Source: Gemmatimonadota bacterium (GTDB taxonomy: Bacteria > Gemmatimonadota > Gemmatimonadetes > Gemmatimonadales > Gemmatimonadaceae). From it: 64,000 nucleotides of DNA. Numbering within the stretch: position 1 is the first letter of the stretch; each line of letters opens with the position of its first letter. The notes under the pieces are model-generated. The model had not been told where the DNA came from and searched no databases. It saw nothing but the letters and a program-made list of their open reading frames with translations. The stretch is from positions 1-64,000 of the forward strand of contig JAQBPX010000023.1 of the NCBI GenBank assembly GCA_028287305.1, read 5' to 3'. A program made the position numbers and the translations under genes. This document shows, piece by piece, positions 26,347-34,742 of this stretch.

Positions 26347-26383
26347 GCAGTTGCCAAAGCCCAAAGCCCAAAGCCCAAAGCCC
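26347..26383 (-). repeat. Right inverted repeat of CCCAAAG iterations
   Basis: GCAGTTGCC followed by four AAAGCCC units, the inverted partner of 25849-25885. It begins 8 bp after the stop of the small secreted protein gene. Confidence 0.85.
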
Positions 26384-26396
26384 TCGAAAGACAAAA

Positions 26397-26416
26397 AGGC
26401 CCCCTTCAGGGGGCCT
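26397..26416 (-). terminator. Rho-independent terminator for the 90-residue gene
   Basis: AGGCCCCC (26397-26404), loop TTCA, GGGGGCCT (26409-26416). On the minus strand the hairpin is followed by TTTTTGTCTTT. It lies 24 bp past the stop of the gene at 26440-26712. Confidence 0.9.
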
Positions 26417-26439
26417 CTTCAGATCTACATCGGTCCGAT

Positions 26440-26712
26440 CTACGCCGCAGAGGCCGCGTCCTGCTCCACCTGCTTCTTGGCCGGCTGCGCAAAGCGCTCG
26501 CCCAGCTTCCGAAGCTCCAGGACCTGCGTCTCTTCGAGCTCGGGGAACCGCGACTGCATGTACCCCATCGTCTCGTCGAACCATTCCTTCTGGTGCTCGG
26601 GCTCTGAACCCGTGACTCCACATCGCATGATGTGCTGGAACAACTCGTCGCGCGCCTCTTCGTACGGCGTGGGACCAGCCGGTGCACTGCGACGCATCTG
26701 CTTTTTGGCCAT
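26440..26712 (-). CDS. Small conserved soluble protein, unknown
   Basis: A 90-residue protein: basic N-terminus MAKKQMRRSAPAG, then a helical core YEEARDELFQHIMRCGVTGS and MGYMQSRFPELEETQVLELR, ending in a Gln/Ala/Lys tail. AAGGG precedes ATG 26712 and a good rho-independent terminator follows, so it is a monocistronic gene. No family recognised; likely a lineage-specific regulator or ribosome-associated protein is only a guess. Confidence 0.8.
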   Translation of the reverse strand: MAKKQMRRSAPAGPTPYEEARDELFQHIMRCGVTGSEPEHQKEWFDETMGYMQSRFPELEETQVLELRKLGERFAQPAKKQVEQDAASAA

Positions 26713-26765
26713 GAATACCCTTGTGTTGTAAGACAGCCCCTAATCTAACCAATTCTGCCCGATTT

Positions 26766-27575
26766 TCACAGTGGGGCCGACCGCTGGCGGCCCCCGATGA
26801 ATTCCAGGAGCAGGTCCACAAGCACGCCGGGTGCCTCTTCGGGAACCAGGCGCCCCAAACCGGGCAAATGGACCACTTTGCTCTCCCCGATGGCCGCTCC
26901 CAGCCGGTCCGCCACCTTCGGCGTGACCCACGGGTCCTGGTCCCCCCAGATGATCAGCGTCGGCTGCGCCAGCTTGTGGAGGTTGATCTCCTCCAGGTCC
27001 TCCCCGTCCAGCGCCCGCGCCAGCGCCAGCAGGTGGTCCACGCCCTCGCGTCCCACATAGGGCGCCAGGTAGCGCGCCAGCAGGGCGTCCGGCATGGCCT
27101 CCTTGTCCACCACCGAGCGCCGCAGCAGCTCCTCGAGCAGCGGGGCCGCCCCCAGCACCCCGCGGCTGATCCGGAAGGCGAAGCGGGCCGTGTTCCGCTG
27201 CAGCGTCTTCACGTCATCCGCCGGGATGTCGTCGAACGCGATCGGGTTTACCAGGATCAGCCGGTCCACGCGATCCGGTCGCTCGGCGGCGAGCCGGAGT
27301 GCGATCGCGGCGCCCAGGTCCTGTCCCACGAGCGTCGCCTTCTGGAGGCGCAGCGCCGTGAGTGCCCGGTCGAGGTACTCCGCCTGCGCGGCGATGCCGA
27401 AGTCGGCGTCGAAGGGGCGGTCGCTCTCCCCGTAGCCGAACAGGTCGATGGCGAAGGCCGTGCGGTCAGCGAGCGCGATCTCGGGACCCACGTGGCGCCA
27501 GAGGAAGCTCGACGTCCCGAAGCCGTGCACGAGCAGCACGGGCGCGCCGCCGTGGCCATAGCGCTCCACGTGCAT
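26766..27575 (-). CDS. Alpha/beta hydrolase with Asp nucleophile and missing catalytic His
   Basis: A 269-residue alpha/beta-hydrolase. Seen are VLLVHGFGTSSFLW (oxyanion HG), nucleophile elbow VGQDLGAA with Asp86 as in epoxide hydrolases and haloalkane dehalogenases, and the acid in WGDQDPWV. The motif that normally holds the catalytic His (GAGHLVQEEAP type) reads GLGRLVPEEAP, with Arg242 in place of His. Activity may be lost or altered. ATG 27575 is the first standard start; homologous-looking sequence (LLRIPVGPGS) continues about 20 codons upstream without a standard start codon, so the true N-terminus is uncertain. Confidence 0.85.
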   Translation of the reverse strand: MHVERYGHGGAPVLLVHGFGTSSFLWRHVGPEIALADRTAFAIDLFGYGESDRPFDADFGIAAQAEYLDRALTALRLQKATLVGQDLGAAIALRLAAERPDRVDRLILVNPIAFDDIPADDVKTLQRNTARFAFRISRGVLGAAPLLEELLRRSVVDKEAMPDALLARYLAPYVGREGVDHLLALARALDGEDLEEINLHKLAQPTLIIWGDQDPWVTPKVADRLGAAIGESKVVHLPGLGRLVPEEAPGVLVDLLLEFIGGRQRSAPL

Positions 27576-27716
27576 GGAGCCGGGGCCAACGGGAATGCGC
27601 AGCAGGTCGGCGTCGATGGGATCTTCTCCTGTCAGGGACGTGTAGATGCGGGAACCTTACCTGGGCTCGTTGCTTGCGCAATCAAGGGACCATCATAGCT
27701 TTTTCCCCATCGAGCC

Positions 27717-28013
27717 ATGACGGACGAAACCTACGACCAGGGCCGCGCGCGCAACCTCGTGGCGCTCCTGCGGTCCCTCGCCGACAGAATCCAGGAGCTG
27801 GACCGCGCCGGCCAGCTGCTCCCGCATGCCGGTGAATTGATGCGCCTCCTTGGCGACCTTCGCAGTGAGCTCTTTCACTACGAAGTGCGCGCCACCTACG
27901 ACACGCCAGAGGTCGCCGACAACCGCCGCATCGTGGCGGAGGCGACGGAGAATACCGAAGAGCAATGGCAAAGAACCGAGTGGAAGGACGACCGGGACGA
28001 CCGGGAGTGGTGA
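27717..28013 (+). CDS. Small helical protein, unknown
   Basis: A 98-residue acidic protein, mostly helix by composition (ARNLVALLRSLADRIQELDR, AGELMRLLGDLRSELFHYEV), with a charged tail (TEWKDDRDDREW). No signal peptide. Its last 49 bases overlap the DsbA-like gene in another frame, which implies coupled translation with the disulfide module. No family recognised. Confidence 0.7.
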   Translation: MTDETYDQGRARNLVALLRSLADRIQELDRAGQLLPHAGELMRLLGDLRSELFHYEVRATYDTPEVADNRRIVAEATENTEEQWQRTEWKDDRDDREW

Positions 28014-28729
28014 AGCAGGCCAGGGGAGGCCCCGGACGGGGCTTCTACCTTGGCCTCGCCGTGATCGCCATTGCCGGGGTGGGCCTCCTCGCCTGGCAGG
28101 CGTCCAAGCCCAAGCAGGTCGTCAGCGAGATCGACACGACCCTCCCCAAGATGGAGTCGCAGGGGCACCTGATCGGGAGCCCCACCGCGAAGCTCGAGGT
28201 GATCGAGTTCGCCGACTTCGAGTGTCCCGGCTGCGGCCAGTTCGCCACGCTCACCGAGCCCGACATCCGCACGCGCCTGATCAACACGGGGCTGATCCGG
28301 ATGCGTTTCGTGGACTACCCGCTGCCCATCCACAAGAACACCTGGCACGCCCACCGCGCCGCGTGGTGCGCCGGCGACCAGGGCAAGTTCTGGGAAATGC
28401 ATGACGCGATCTTCGCCAACCAGGACATCTGGAATGGCGAGGCGACCGGCGATCCCGACAAGGCATTGCTCGGCGTGGCGAAGGGCGTGGGAGTCGACGA
28501 GTCGAAGTACCAGCAGTGCATCGACACCAAGAAGTTCCAGGGGCAGATCCAGGCGAACCTGGCCGACGCCGAGAAGCGCGGCATCGATCGCACGCCCAGC
28601 TTCATCATCGGCACCAAGAAGATCTCGGGTGGCTTGCCGTACGACGAGTTCAAGAAGGCCGTCGACACGGAGCTCGCTTCGATGGCTGCTGCACCGACTC
28701 CCGCCCTGCCGGCCGCGAAGAAGCCATGA
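27965..28729 (+). CDS. Membrane-anchored DsbA/BdbD-like thiol oxidoreductase
   Basis: A 254-residue protein with a basic N-terminus, one TM anchor (FYLGLAVIAIAGVGLLAW, about 27-44) and a DsbA-like thioredoxin domain on the outside. The active site is Cys87-Pro-Gly-Cys90 in FADFECPGCGQF, and the cis-Pro loop is RTPSFIIGT. The inserted helical domain has HRAAWCAGDQGKFWEMHDA, as in the DsbA_Gram-positive/thioredoxin_4 family. It would put disulfides into exported proteins and be reoxidised by the VKOR protein, whose ATG overlaps its stop (ATGA). Confidence 0.92.
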   Translation: MAKNRVEGRPGRPGVVKQARGGPGRGFYLGLAVIAIAGVGLLAWQASKPKQVVSEIDTTLPKMESQGHLIGSPTAKLEVIEFADFECPGCGQFATLTEPDIRTRLINTGLIRMRFVDYPLPIHKNTWHAHRAAWCAGDQGKFWEMHDAIFANQDIWNGEATGDPDKALLGVAKGVGVDESKYQQCIDTKKFQGQIQANLADAEKRGIDRTPSFIIGTKKISGGLPYDEFKKAVDTELASMAAAPTPALPAAKKP

Positions 28730-29160
28730 ACCGCCGGATGCTCACGGCGCTCATCGCGCTGCTCGGGCTGTTCGTCGCGCTCTACCTCACGCTCTACAAG
28801 CTCGGGTACATCGGCCAGCTGGTTTGCGCCGTGGGATCGTGCGAGAAGGTGCAGACGAGTCGCTGGGCCACGCTGTTCGGGCTCCCGGTGGCCCTCTGGG
28901 GCGTGGGGTTCTACGTCGCGGTGCTGCTGCTCTCGATCATGCGGCTGCAGCCCCCGCTCGACGAGTCCGCCGCGATCCGGAAGGCCCTGCTCGCCATCAC
29001 CGGCTTCGGCGTGATCTTCAGCGGCTGGCTCACCTGGCTCGAGGCCTACCGGATCGAGGCGTGGTGCCAGTGGTGCGTGATCAGCGCCATCCTCACGCTG
29101 ATATTGTTCCTGCTCTGCGTCACAGACGCGGAGCAGCCGGGCACAGTCCCTGCCTCATGA
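28726..29160 (+). CDS. Vitamin K epoxide reductase (VKOR) family disulfide oxidase
   Basis: A 144-residue, four-TM protein. It holds the loop cysteines Cys34 and Cys39 (VCAVGSC), the conserved Ser/Thr after them (VQTS), and the redox-active CxxC Cys114-Gln-Trp-Cys117 next to a quinone. In bacteria VKOR replaces DsbB and reoxidises DsbA-like partners; the partner here is the overlapping upstream gene. Length is normal for a bacterial VKOR without a fused thioredoxin. Confidence 0.95.
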   Translation: MNRRMLTALIALLGLFVALYLTLYKLGYIGQLVCAVGSCEKVQTSRWATLFGLPVALWGVGFYVAVLLLSIMRLQPPLDESAAIRKALLAITGFGVIFSGWLTWLEAYRIEAWCQWCVISAILTLILFLLCVTDAEQPGTVPAS

Positions 29161-29197
29161 AGAGCCTCTCCGCACGCCGCACCCAGTCCTGAGTGAA

Positions 29198-29599
29198 ATG
29201 TTCAACTTCCTCCGCCGCTTCCTCCCCGAGACGATCTTCGCCCGCAAGCTGCCCCCGGCGGCCGAGCGGCGCCTGCGTCTCGCCATGGCGCGCGCGGAAG
29301 AGGCGATCGTCCGCGCGCACGTGGACAACGCGCTGATGTTCGTGGACACGCTGGCCGAGGACATGACCTTCGACCGCGCGATCGATACGTACGTGCGCGA
29401 GATGGCGGTGGGCGAGCCGCTCGCCAGCACGGTCGCGACGCGCACGCTGGTGGTCCTCGGCCAGGACCTGGTCCCCTACCGCCGCCGCGCGCAGCAGGAA
29501 GGAGCGGAGGGCACGGGCACCGGTGGAGATGAGGAGCGCCCGAAGCTGAGGCTCAATGAGGCGAGCGACGGTCGTGGGCGGGGTGTGAAGCGCGCCTAG
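29198..29599 (+). CDS. Small protein of unknown function
   Basis: A 133-residue soluble protein with a helical N-terminal two-thirds (MFNFLRRFLPETIFARKLPP, RRLRLAMARAEEAIVRAHVDN) and a disordered Gly/Glu/Arg-rich tail. It follows the VKOR gene by 37 bp on the same strand and probably shares its transcript. No family recognised. Confidence 0.65.
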   Translation: MFNFLRRFLPETIFARKLPPAAERRLRLAMARAEEAIVRAHVDNALMFVDTLAEDMTFDRAIDTYVREMAVGEPLASTVATRTLVVLGQDLVPYRRRAQQEGAEGTGTGGDEERPKLRLNEASDGRGRGVKRA

Positions 29600-29607
29600 G
29601 CCTCATC

Positions 29608-29753
29608 GCGCCGCGGCCGAACAGCTTGAACAGGACAACGGCGGAACACGACTGGACAAAGGCACGGGCCACAACTTCTAAGAGTTGTGGCCCGTGCCTT
29701 TGTCCTGCTGTTGTCTGCCGTTGTCCTGTTCAATGCAGTTCGAGCCGCGGCGC
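29608..29753. terminator. 146-bp near-perfect long hairpin between convergent genes
   Basis: Both arms are about 70 nt. The central block CAAAGGCACGGGCCACAACT pairs perfectly, and the outer blocks GAACAGGACAACGGC and GCGCCGCGGC pair with small bulges. It lies between the convergent gene at 29198 and acs and could form a cruciform. It probably terminates transcription in both directions. Confidence 0.75.
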
Positions 29754-29755
29754 GA

Positions 29756-31723
29756 TCAGGACTCCTGCGCCTCATACTGGTCCTTGAGCCCCGCCACCAC
29801 GTTCGGATCGGCCAGCGTGGTCGTATCCCCAAGCGCCCGTCCCTCGGCGATGTCCCGCAGCAGGCGACGCATGATCTTTCCCGAGCGCGTCTTCGGGAGG
29901 TCCGCCGAGAAGAGGATGTCGTCGGGCTTCGCGATCGCGCCGATCTTCTGCGCCACGAATTCCCGCAGCTCGTCGCGCAACGAGGAGCTCTGCGTGAATC
30001 CCTCGCGCAGCGTCACGAATGCGGCGATCGCCTGGCCCTTGATGTCGTGCGCCTTGCCCACCACCGCGGCCTCGGCCACCGCGGGATGCTCCACGAGCGC
30101 GCTCTCGACCTCCATGGTGCCGATGCGATGGCCGGCCACGTTGAGCACGTCGTCCACGCGTCCCAGGATCCAGTAGAAGCCGTCGTCGTCGCGCTTCGCG
30201 CCGTCGCCGGGGAAGTAGAGGTCCGGGCGTCCCGGCCACTTGGTGAAGTACGTCTCCACGTAGCGCGCGTCGTCGCCCCAGATCGTGCGCAGCATGGATG
30301 GCCACGGCTTCGTGAGGGCGAGTAGCCCACCGCCGACGTCGATCTCCTTCGCCCTTATGTCGAGCAGCGCCGCGCTGAATCCGGGGAGCGGCATGGTGGC
30401 GCTGCCCGGCTTGGTCGGCGTGATCCCTGGCAGTGGCGAGATCACGATCGCGCCGGTCTCCGTCTGCCACCACGTGTCCACGATCGGGCAGCGATTGCCG
30501 CCGATGTGCTGCTGGTACCACATCCAGGCTTCGGGATTGATCGGCTCACCCACGGAGCCGAGCAGCCGCAGCCTCGACAGGTCGTGCTTCGCGGGGTGCT
30601 GGTCGCCCCACTTCATGAATGCGCGAATCGCCGTGGGCGCGGTGTAGAGGATCGTCACGCCGTGGCGCTCACAGAGGTCCCAGAAGCGGTCCTTCTCGGG
30701 CCAGTCGGGCGCGCCTTCGTACATCAGGCAGGTGGCGCCATTCGCGAGTGGGCCATACACCAGGTATGAATGGCCCGTCACCCAGCCCACGTCGGCGGTG
30801 CACCAGAAGACGTCGTCGTCCTTGAGGTCGAACACGTACTTCGTGGTGTACGCCACGCCGGTCATGTAGCCACCGGTGGTGTGCACGATCCCCTTCGGCT
30901 TGCCGGTGGTGCCGCTCGTGTAGAGGATGTAGAGCACGTCCTCGGCGTTCATCGCCTCCGGCTCGCACTGCGCGCTCGCGTTGTGCATCAGCCGGTGATA
31001 CCAGTGGTCGCGCCCCTCCTTCATCTCGGTGTGCGCCTCCTGGATCGTGCTGCCCTGCCGACGCTGCACCACCACCACGTGCCGGATGCTCGGCGTCTCC
31101 TCCAGCGCCTTGTCGGCGTTGCGCTTGAGGGGCACCACCTGGCCGCGACGATACCCGCCGTCGGCCGTGACGAGCACCTTGCACTCGGAGTCGTTGATGC
31201 GGTCGCGCAGCGACTCGGGCGAGAACCCGCCGAACACCACCGAGTGCGCCGCGCCAATGCGCGCGCAGGCGAGCATCGCGATGGCGCACTCCGGGATCAA
31301 CGGCAGGTAGATCGCGACGCGATCGCCGCGCTCCACGCCGAGCCCCTTGAGCACGTTGGCGAACTGGTTCACCTGCCGGTACAGCTCCCAGTAGGTGATG
31401 GTCCGGCGGTCGCCGGGCTCGCCCTCCCAGATGATCGCCGCCGCGTTGCGCTTCGCGCCGCGCACGTGGCGGTCGAGGCAGTTGGCGCTCGCGTTGAGGG
31501 TTCCGTCGCTGAACCACTTCACGTGCGGCGCGTCCCACTCCAGGCCCTTCGTGAAGGGCCTGATCCACTCGAGCGTGCGCGCCTGCTCCATCCAGAAGGC
31601 CTCGGTGTCGTTCGCGGCCTCGAGGTAGATGTTCGGGTCGTTGAGCAGCGCCGTGCGCGCGAACTCCGCCGGGGGCGGAAAGGAGCGGGTCTCGGTGAGG
31701 AGGACGTCGATGTCGTCGTTCAT
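29756..31723 (-). CDS. acsA: Acetyl-CoA synthetase
   Basis: A 655-residue cytosolic AMP-forming enzyme (acetate + ATP + CoA to acetyl-CoA). The P-loop [14 protein letters not shown], adenylate-binding [10 protein letters not shown], hinge [17 protein letters not shown] and the acetylation-prone Lys in [11 protein letters not shown] are all present. Length is normal (about 650). Start ATG 31723 ([11 protein letters not shown]) has no strong Shine-Dalgarno. It is divergent from the S9 peptidase gene 60 bp away, so the short gap must hold both promoters. Confidence 0.97.
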   Translation of the reverse strand: MNDDIDVLLTETRSFPPPAEFARTALLNDPNIYLEAANDTEAFWMEQARTLEWIRPFTKGLEWDAPHVKWFSDGTLNASANCLDRHVRGAKRNAAAIIWEGEPGDRRTITYWELYRQVNQFANVLKGLGVERGDRVAIYLPLIPECAIAMLACARIGAAHSVVFGGFSPESLRDRINDSECKVLVTADGGYRRGQVVPLKRNADKALEETPSIRHVVVVQRRQGSTIQEAHTEMKEGRDHWYHRLMHNASAQCEPEAMNAEDVLYILYTSGTTGKPKGIVHTTGGYMTGVAYTTKYVFDLKDDDVFWCTADVGWVTGHSYLVYGPLANGATCLMYEGAPDWPEKDRFWDLCERHGVTILYTAPTAIRAFMKWGDQHPAKHDLSRLRLLGSVGEPINPEAWMWYQQHIGGNRCPIVDTWWQTETGAIVISPLPGITPTKPGSATMPLPGFSAALLDIRAKEIDVGGGLLALTKPWPSMLRTIWGDDARYVETYFTKWPGRPDLYFPGDGAKRDDDGFYWILGRVDDVLNVAGHRIGTMEVESALVEHPAVAEAAVVGKAHDIKGQAIAAFVTLREGFTQSSSLRDELREFVAQKIGAIAKPDDILFSADLPKTRSGKIMRRLLRDIAEGRALGDTTTLADPNVVAGLKDQYEAQES

Positions 31724-31783
31724 GGTGGGATTCTGCTCGTTCGGCCAAGCGGGATCAAGTGGACAGGAGGCGATTGGGCGACA

Positions 31784-33799
31784 ATGTTTTCACCCATGAG
31801 AATTCGACTCCCCGGACTGCTCCTCCTGGCTGCCCTCGCCCCCGCGAATGCCCAGCTTCCCGCGAAGCCCAGGCGCGCGCTCACCGCCAACGACCTCTAC
31901 CGGCTGCGGACCGTCTCCGACCCGCGAGTCTCACCGGAAGGAGCGTGGGTGGCGTACACGGTGAGCACGCCCGACTCCACGAAGGACAAGTCGGATTCCG
32001 ACGTCTGGATGTCGAGCTGGGATGGCGAGACCACGTTGCGCGTCACGTCGAGTCCGGATGGCGAATCGAAGCCGCGCTTCAGCCCTGACGGACGCTGGCT
32101 GGCGTTCACCAGTGGCCGCCAGGAAGGGAAGGGCGCGCAGCTCTGGCTGCTCGACCGCCGCGGCGGTGAGGCCGAGCGCGTGTCGCAGGTGAAGGGCGGC
32201 GTCACCGACTACGCCTGGTCGCCAGACTCGAAGCGCATCGTGCTGGTGGTGGACGAGGACATCGACTCGATCGCGCGCAAGGACAGCGCCGAGCACAAGA
32301 CGCCGAAGCCGATCGTGATCGATCGCTACCAGTTCAAGCAGGATATCTCCGGCTACCTCGGCAGCTCGCGCTCGCACCTCGCGCTGTTCGACGTGTCGTC
32401 GCACAGGGTGCAGACGCTGGTGGACGGCGTGCGCGACGATGACGCGCCCGTGTGGTCGCCCGACGGGCGCCGCATCGCCTACGTCAGCCGGCCGATCGCC
32501 GAGCCGGGCAAGACCTTCGACGCCGACGTCTACGTCATCGACGCGGTTGCCGGTGCGGCGCCCAGGGCGCTGACGGACTTCGCCGGCCCGGACGAGGGGC
32601 CGCTCGCGTGGAGCCCTGACGGGAAGTGGATCGCGTTCGTGCGCGGTGACGAGCCGAAGTTCTATGCGTACCACACCCTGCGGCTGGCGCTCGTGGCCGC
32701 CGACGGCAGCGGCGCGGTGCGCGTGGTGTCTGACAAGCTCGATCGCGGCGTGGAGGTGGTGAGCTTCGGTGAGGACGGCGCGAGCGTGATGGTGCTCGTG
32801 ACCGACGATCGCTCGCGCGTGCTCGGGCGCGTGCGCCTCAGCGACGGCGCGCTCTCGATGGTGATCGCGGGCTCGCAGGTGATCGGCGCCGCGAGCGTGG
32901 CACCCGGGCACATCGCCGTGCTGTCTTCCACGGCGGAGACGCCATACGAGGTGTATGCAGTGGAGCGCGGCACGCTGCGTCCACTGTCGCAGCAGAACCG
33001 TCCGCTGATGTCGCAGGTGCGGTTGGCCGTGACGAGCGGATTTTCGTCGAAGAGCAAGGACGGCACCGAGGTGCACGGGATGATCATGCGCCCTGCGGAC
33101 GTGCAGGGCCCGTTGCCCACGCTGCTGATCATTCACGGCGGACCCAAGGGGCAGGACGGCTGGGAGTTCAGCCTGCCGAAGCAGGTGTACGTCGCGAACG
33201 GGTACCAGGTGCTGTCGGTGAACTATCGCGGCAGCGATGGCCGCGGCTCGGCGTACCAGAAGGCGATCTTCGCCGACTGGGGGAACAAGGAAGTGATGGA
33301 CCTGCTCGGCGCCGTGGACGAAGCGGTGCGCAGTGGAGTGGCCGACCCCAACCACCTGGGTATCGGTGGGTGGAGCTACGGCGGCATCCTCACCGACTAC
33401 ACCATCGGCACCACGCCGCGATTCAAGGCGGCGGTGAGCGGCGCGGGCAGCGCGCTCTGGTACGGTATATACGGCACCGATGAGTACATCCCGCAATACG
33501 ACCTCGAGCTCGGCGCGCCATGGAAGAACAAGGCGCTGTGGGACAAGCTTTCGTGGCCGTTCTTCCAGGCGGAGAAGATCACGACGCCCACGCTGTTCAT
33601 GGGCGGGCAGAGTGACTTCAACGTGCCGATCATGGGCGGCGAGCAGATGTACCAGGCGCTGCGCACGCTCGGCGTGTCCACGCAGCTCGTGATCTATCCG
33701 TCGCAGTTTCACGGCCTCACGGTGCCGAGCTACCTGGTCGACCGGATGAACCGTTACGTGGCGTGGTACGATCGCTACGTGAAGGCGGGGAGCAAGTGA
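31784..33799 (+). CDS. Secreted S9-family prolyl-oligopeptidase-type peptidase
   Basis: A 671-residue protein: signal peptide ending PANA-QL, an N-terminal beta-propeller of WD40-like PD40 blades ([52 protein letters not shown]), then the alpha/beta-hydrolase catalytic domain with Ser in GGWSYGG, Asp in GGQSDFNVP and His in SQFHGLT. It cleaves short peptides, as acylaminoacyl- or dipeptidyl-peptidase-like enzymes do. AGGAGG (31765-31770) precedes ATG 31784; ATG 31796 is an alternative. Its stop overlaps the GNAT start (GTGA). Confidence 0.94.
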   Translation: MFSPMRIRLPGLLLLAALAPANAQLPAKPRRALTANDLYRLRTVSDPRVSPEGAWVAYTVSTPDSTKDKSDSDVWMSSWDGETTLRVTSSPDGESKPRFSPDGRWLAFTSGRQEGKGAQLWLLDRRGGEAERVSQVKGGVTDYAWSPDSKRIVLVVDEDIDSIARKDSAEHKTPKPIVIDRYQFKQDISGYLGSSRSHLALFDVSSHRVQTLVDGVRDDDAPVWSPDGRRIAYVSRPIAEPGKTFDADVYVIDAVAGAAPRALTDFAGPDEGPLAWSPDGKWIAFVRGDEPKFYAYHTLRLALVAADGSGAVRVVSDKLDRGVEVVSFGEDGASVMVLVTDDRSRVLGRVRLSDGALSMVIAGSQVIGAASVAPGHIAVLSSTAETPYEVYAVERGTLRPLSQQNRPLMSQVRLAVTSGFSSKSKDGTEVHGMIMRPADVQGPLPTLLIIHGGPKGQDGWEFSLPKQVYVANGYQVLSVNYRGSDGRGSAYQKAIFADWGNKEVMDLLGAVDEAVRSGVADPNHLGIGGWSYGGILTDYTIGTTPRFKAAVSGAGSALWYGIYGTDEYIPQYDLELGAPWKNKALWDKLSWPFFQAEKITTPTLFMGGQSDFNVPIMGGEQMYQALRTLGVSTQLVIYPSQFHGLTVPSYLVDRMNRYVAWYDRYVKAGSK

Positions 33800-34314
33800 A
33801 CATTCGCCGCGGCGTGATGGCAGATGCGCCGGCGCTGGCCGAGATCGGCGAGCGCACCTTTCGCGACACCTTCCAGGAGTTCAACCGCGCGGAGGACATG
33901 GACGCGTACGTCTCCACGGCGTACACCCTCGAGCGCATCCAGCAGGACCTGCGCGAGGCGTACGTGCTCGTGGCGGAGCGCGATGGCGTGATCGTCGGGT
34001 TCGGCTACCTGCACGACGAGGAAGTGCCCGCGTGCGTGAGGGCAGCCTTCCCGGAAGCGACACGCTTTGCGGAGGTGCTGCGCTTCTACATCGCGCGCGA
34101 GATGCACGGGACCGGGCTGGCGAACCAGTTGATGGACGCGCTGTTCGTGGAGGCGGCGTCGAGGCACGCCGAGGTCGCGTGGCTGGGCGTGTGGGAGAGC
34201 AACCGCCGGGCGATCCGGTTCTACGAGAAGCGCGGCTTCCTCGACGTGGGCGGGCAGAAGTTCGCGCTCGGTGAGGACCTCCAGGATGACCGCGTGATGG
34301 CGAGGGCGCTGTGA
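33796..34314 (+). CDS. GNAT-family N-acetyltransferase
   Basis: A 172-residue cytosolic acetyltransferase. The acetyl-CoA pyrophosphate-binding loop corresponds to REMHGTGLANQLMDA (Q/RxxGxG/A form), followed by the C-terminal strand motif ESNRRAIRFYEKRGF. The N-terminal RRGVMADAPALAEIGERTFR matches GNATs of the PaiA/spermidine-like type. Substrate unknown. GTG 33796 overlaps the peptidase stop and its own TGA overlaps the next GTG, so it is one of four chained genes. Confidence 0.9.
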   Translation: MNIRRGVMADAPALAEIGERTFRDTFQEFNRAEDMDAYVSTAYTLERIQQDLREAYVLVAERDGVIVGFGYLHDEEVPACVRAAFPEATRFAEVLRFYIAREMHGTGLANQLMDALFVEAASRHAEVAWLGVWESNRRAIRFYEKRGFLDVGGQKFALGEDLQDDRVMARAL

Positions 34315-34742
34315 GGGTGTCGGCGCTGGCCGGGGCCGCGCTGTTGGCGATGTTCACGGTGCAATGCACCGGCGAGCGCAACGACTTTGCGGCTCCAGGG
34401 TCGGTGGTGGTCGGCGCGAACGTCATCACGCGCTGGGTGGGTGCGCCCGATGACAACAGCGGCATCTCGATCACGCTCGACCTCGACGCGCCTCCCGCGC
34501 AGCCGGCGAATGCATTCGGCATCACGGTGGGCGGGAGCGGCACGGTGAGCTCCACGCGCGCGGTGACCGTGGCGGTAGCGGGTTCGATCGTGAGCGACTC
34601 GGTGGTGCTGAAGCTCACCGCGGCCGGCGAGCCCACGATGTACTTCGATGGAAATCGCGGGGGCGATTCGCTGATGATCGGGCGGCTGCGGATCGACTCC
34701 CTGCCGAGCCGGCCACTCGTGTTTCGGAGGAGCGGGCGATGA
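34311..34742 (+). CDS. Putative lipoprotein, unknown
   Basis: A 143-residue protein with signal peptide MRVSALAGAALLAMFTVQ and lipobox VQC-T, then a beta-rich domain (ISITLDLDAPPAQPANAFGI, VSSTRAVTVAVAG) without Cys. Likely anchored in the outer membrane. GTG 34311 and stop both overlap neighbours by four bases. It may assist the secreted enzymes of this operon; no family recognised. Confidence 0.72.
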   Translation: MRVSALAGAALLAMFTVQCTGERNDFAAPGSVVVGANVITRWVGAPDDNSGISITLDLDAPPAQPANAFGITVGGSGTVSSTRAVTVAVAGSIVSDSVVLKLTAAGEPTMYFDGNRGGDSLMIGRLRIDSLPSRPLVFRRSGR

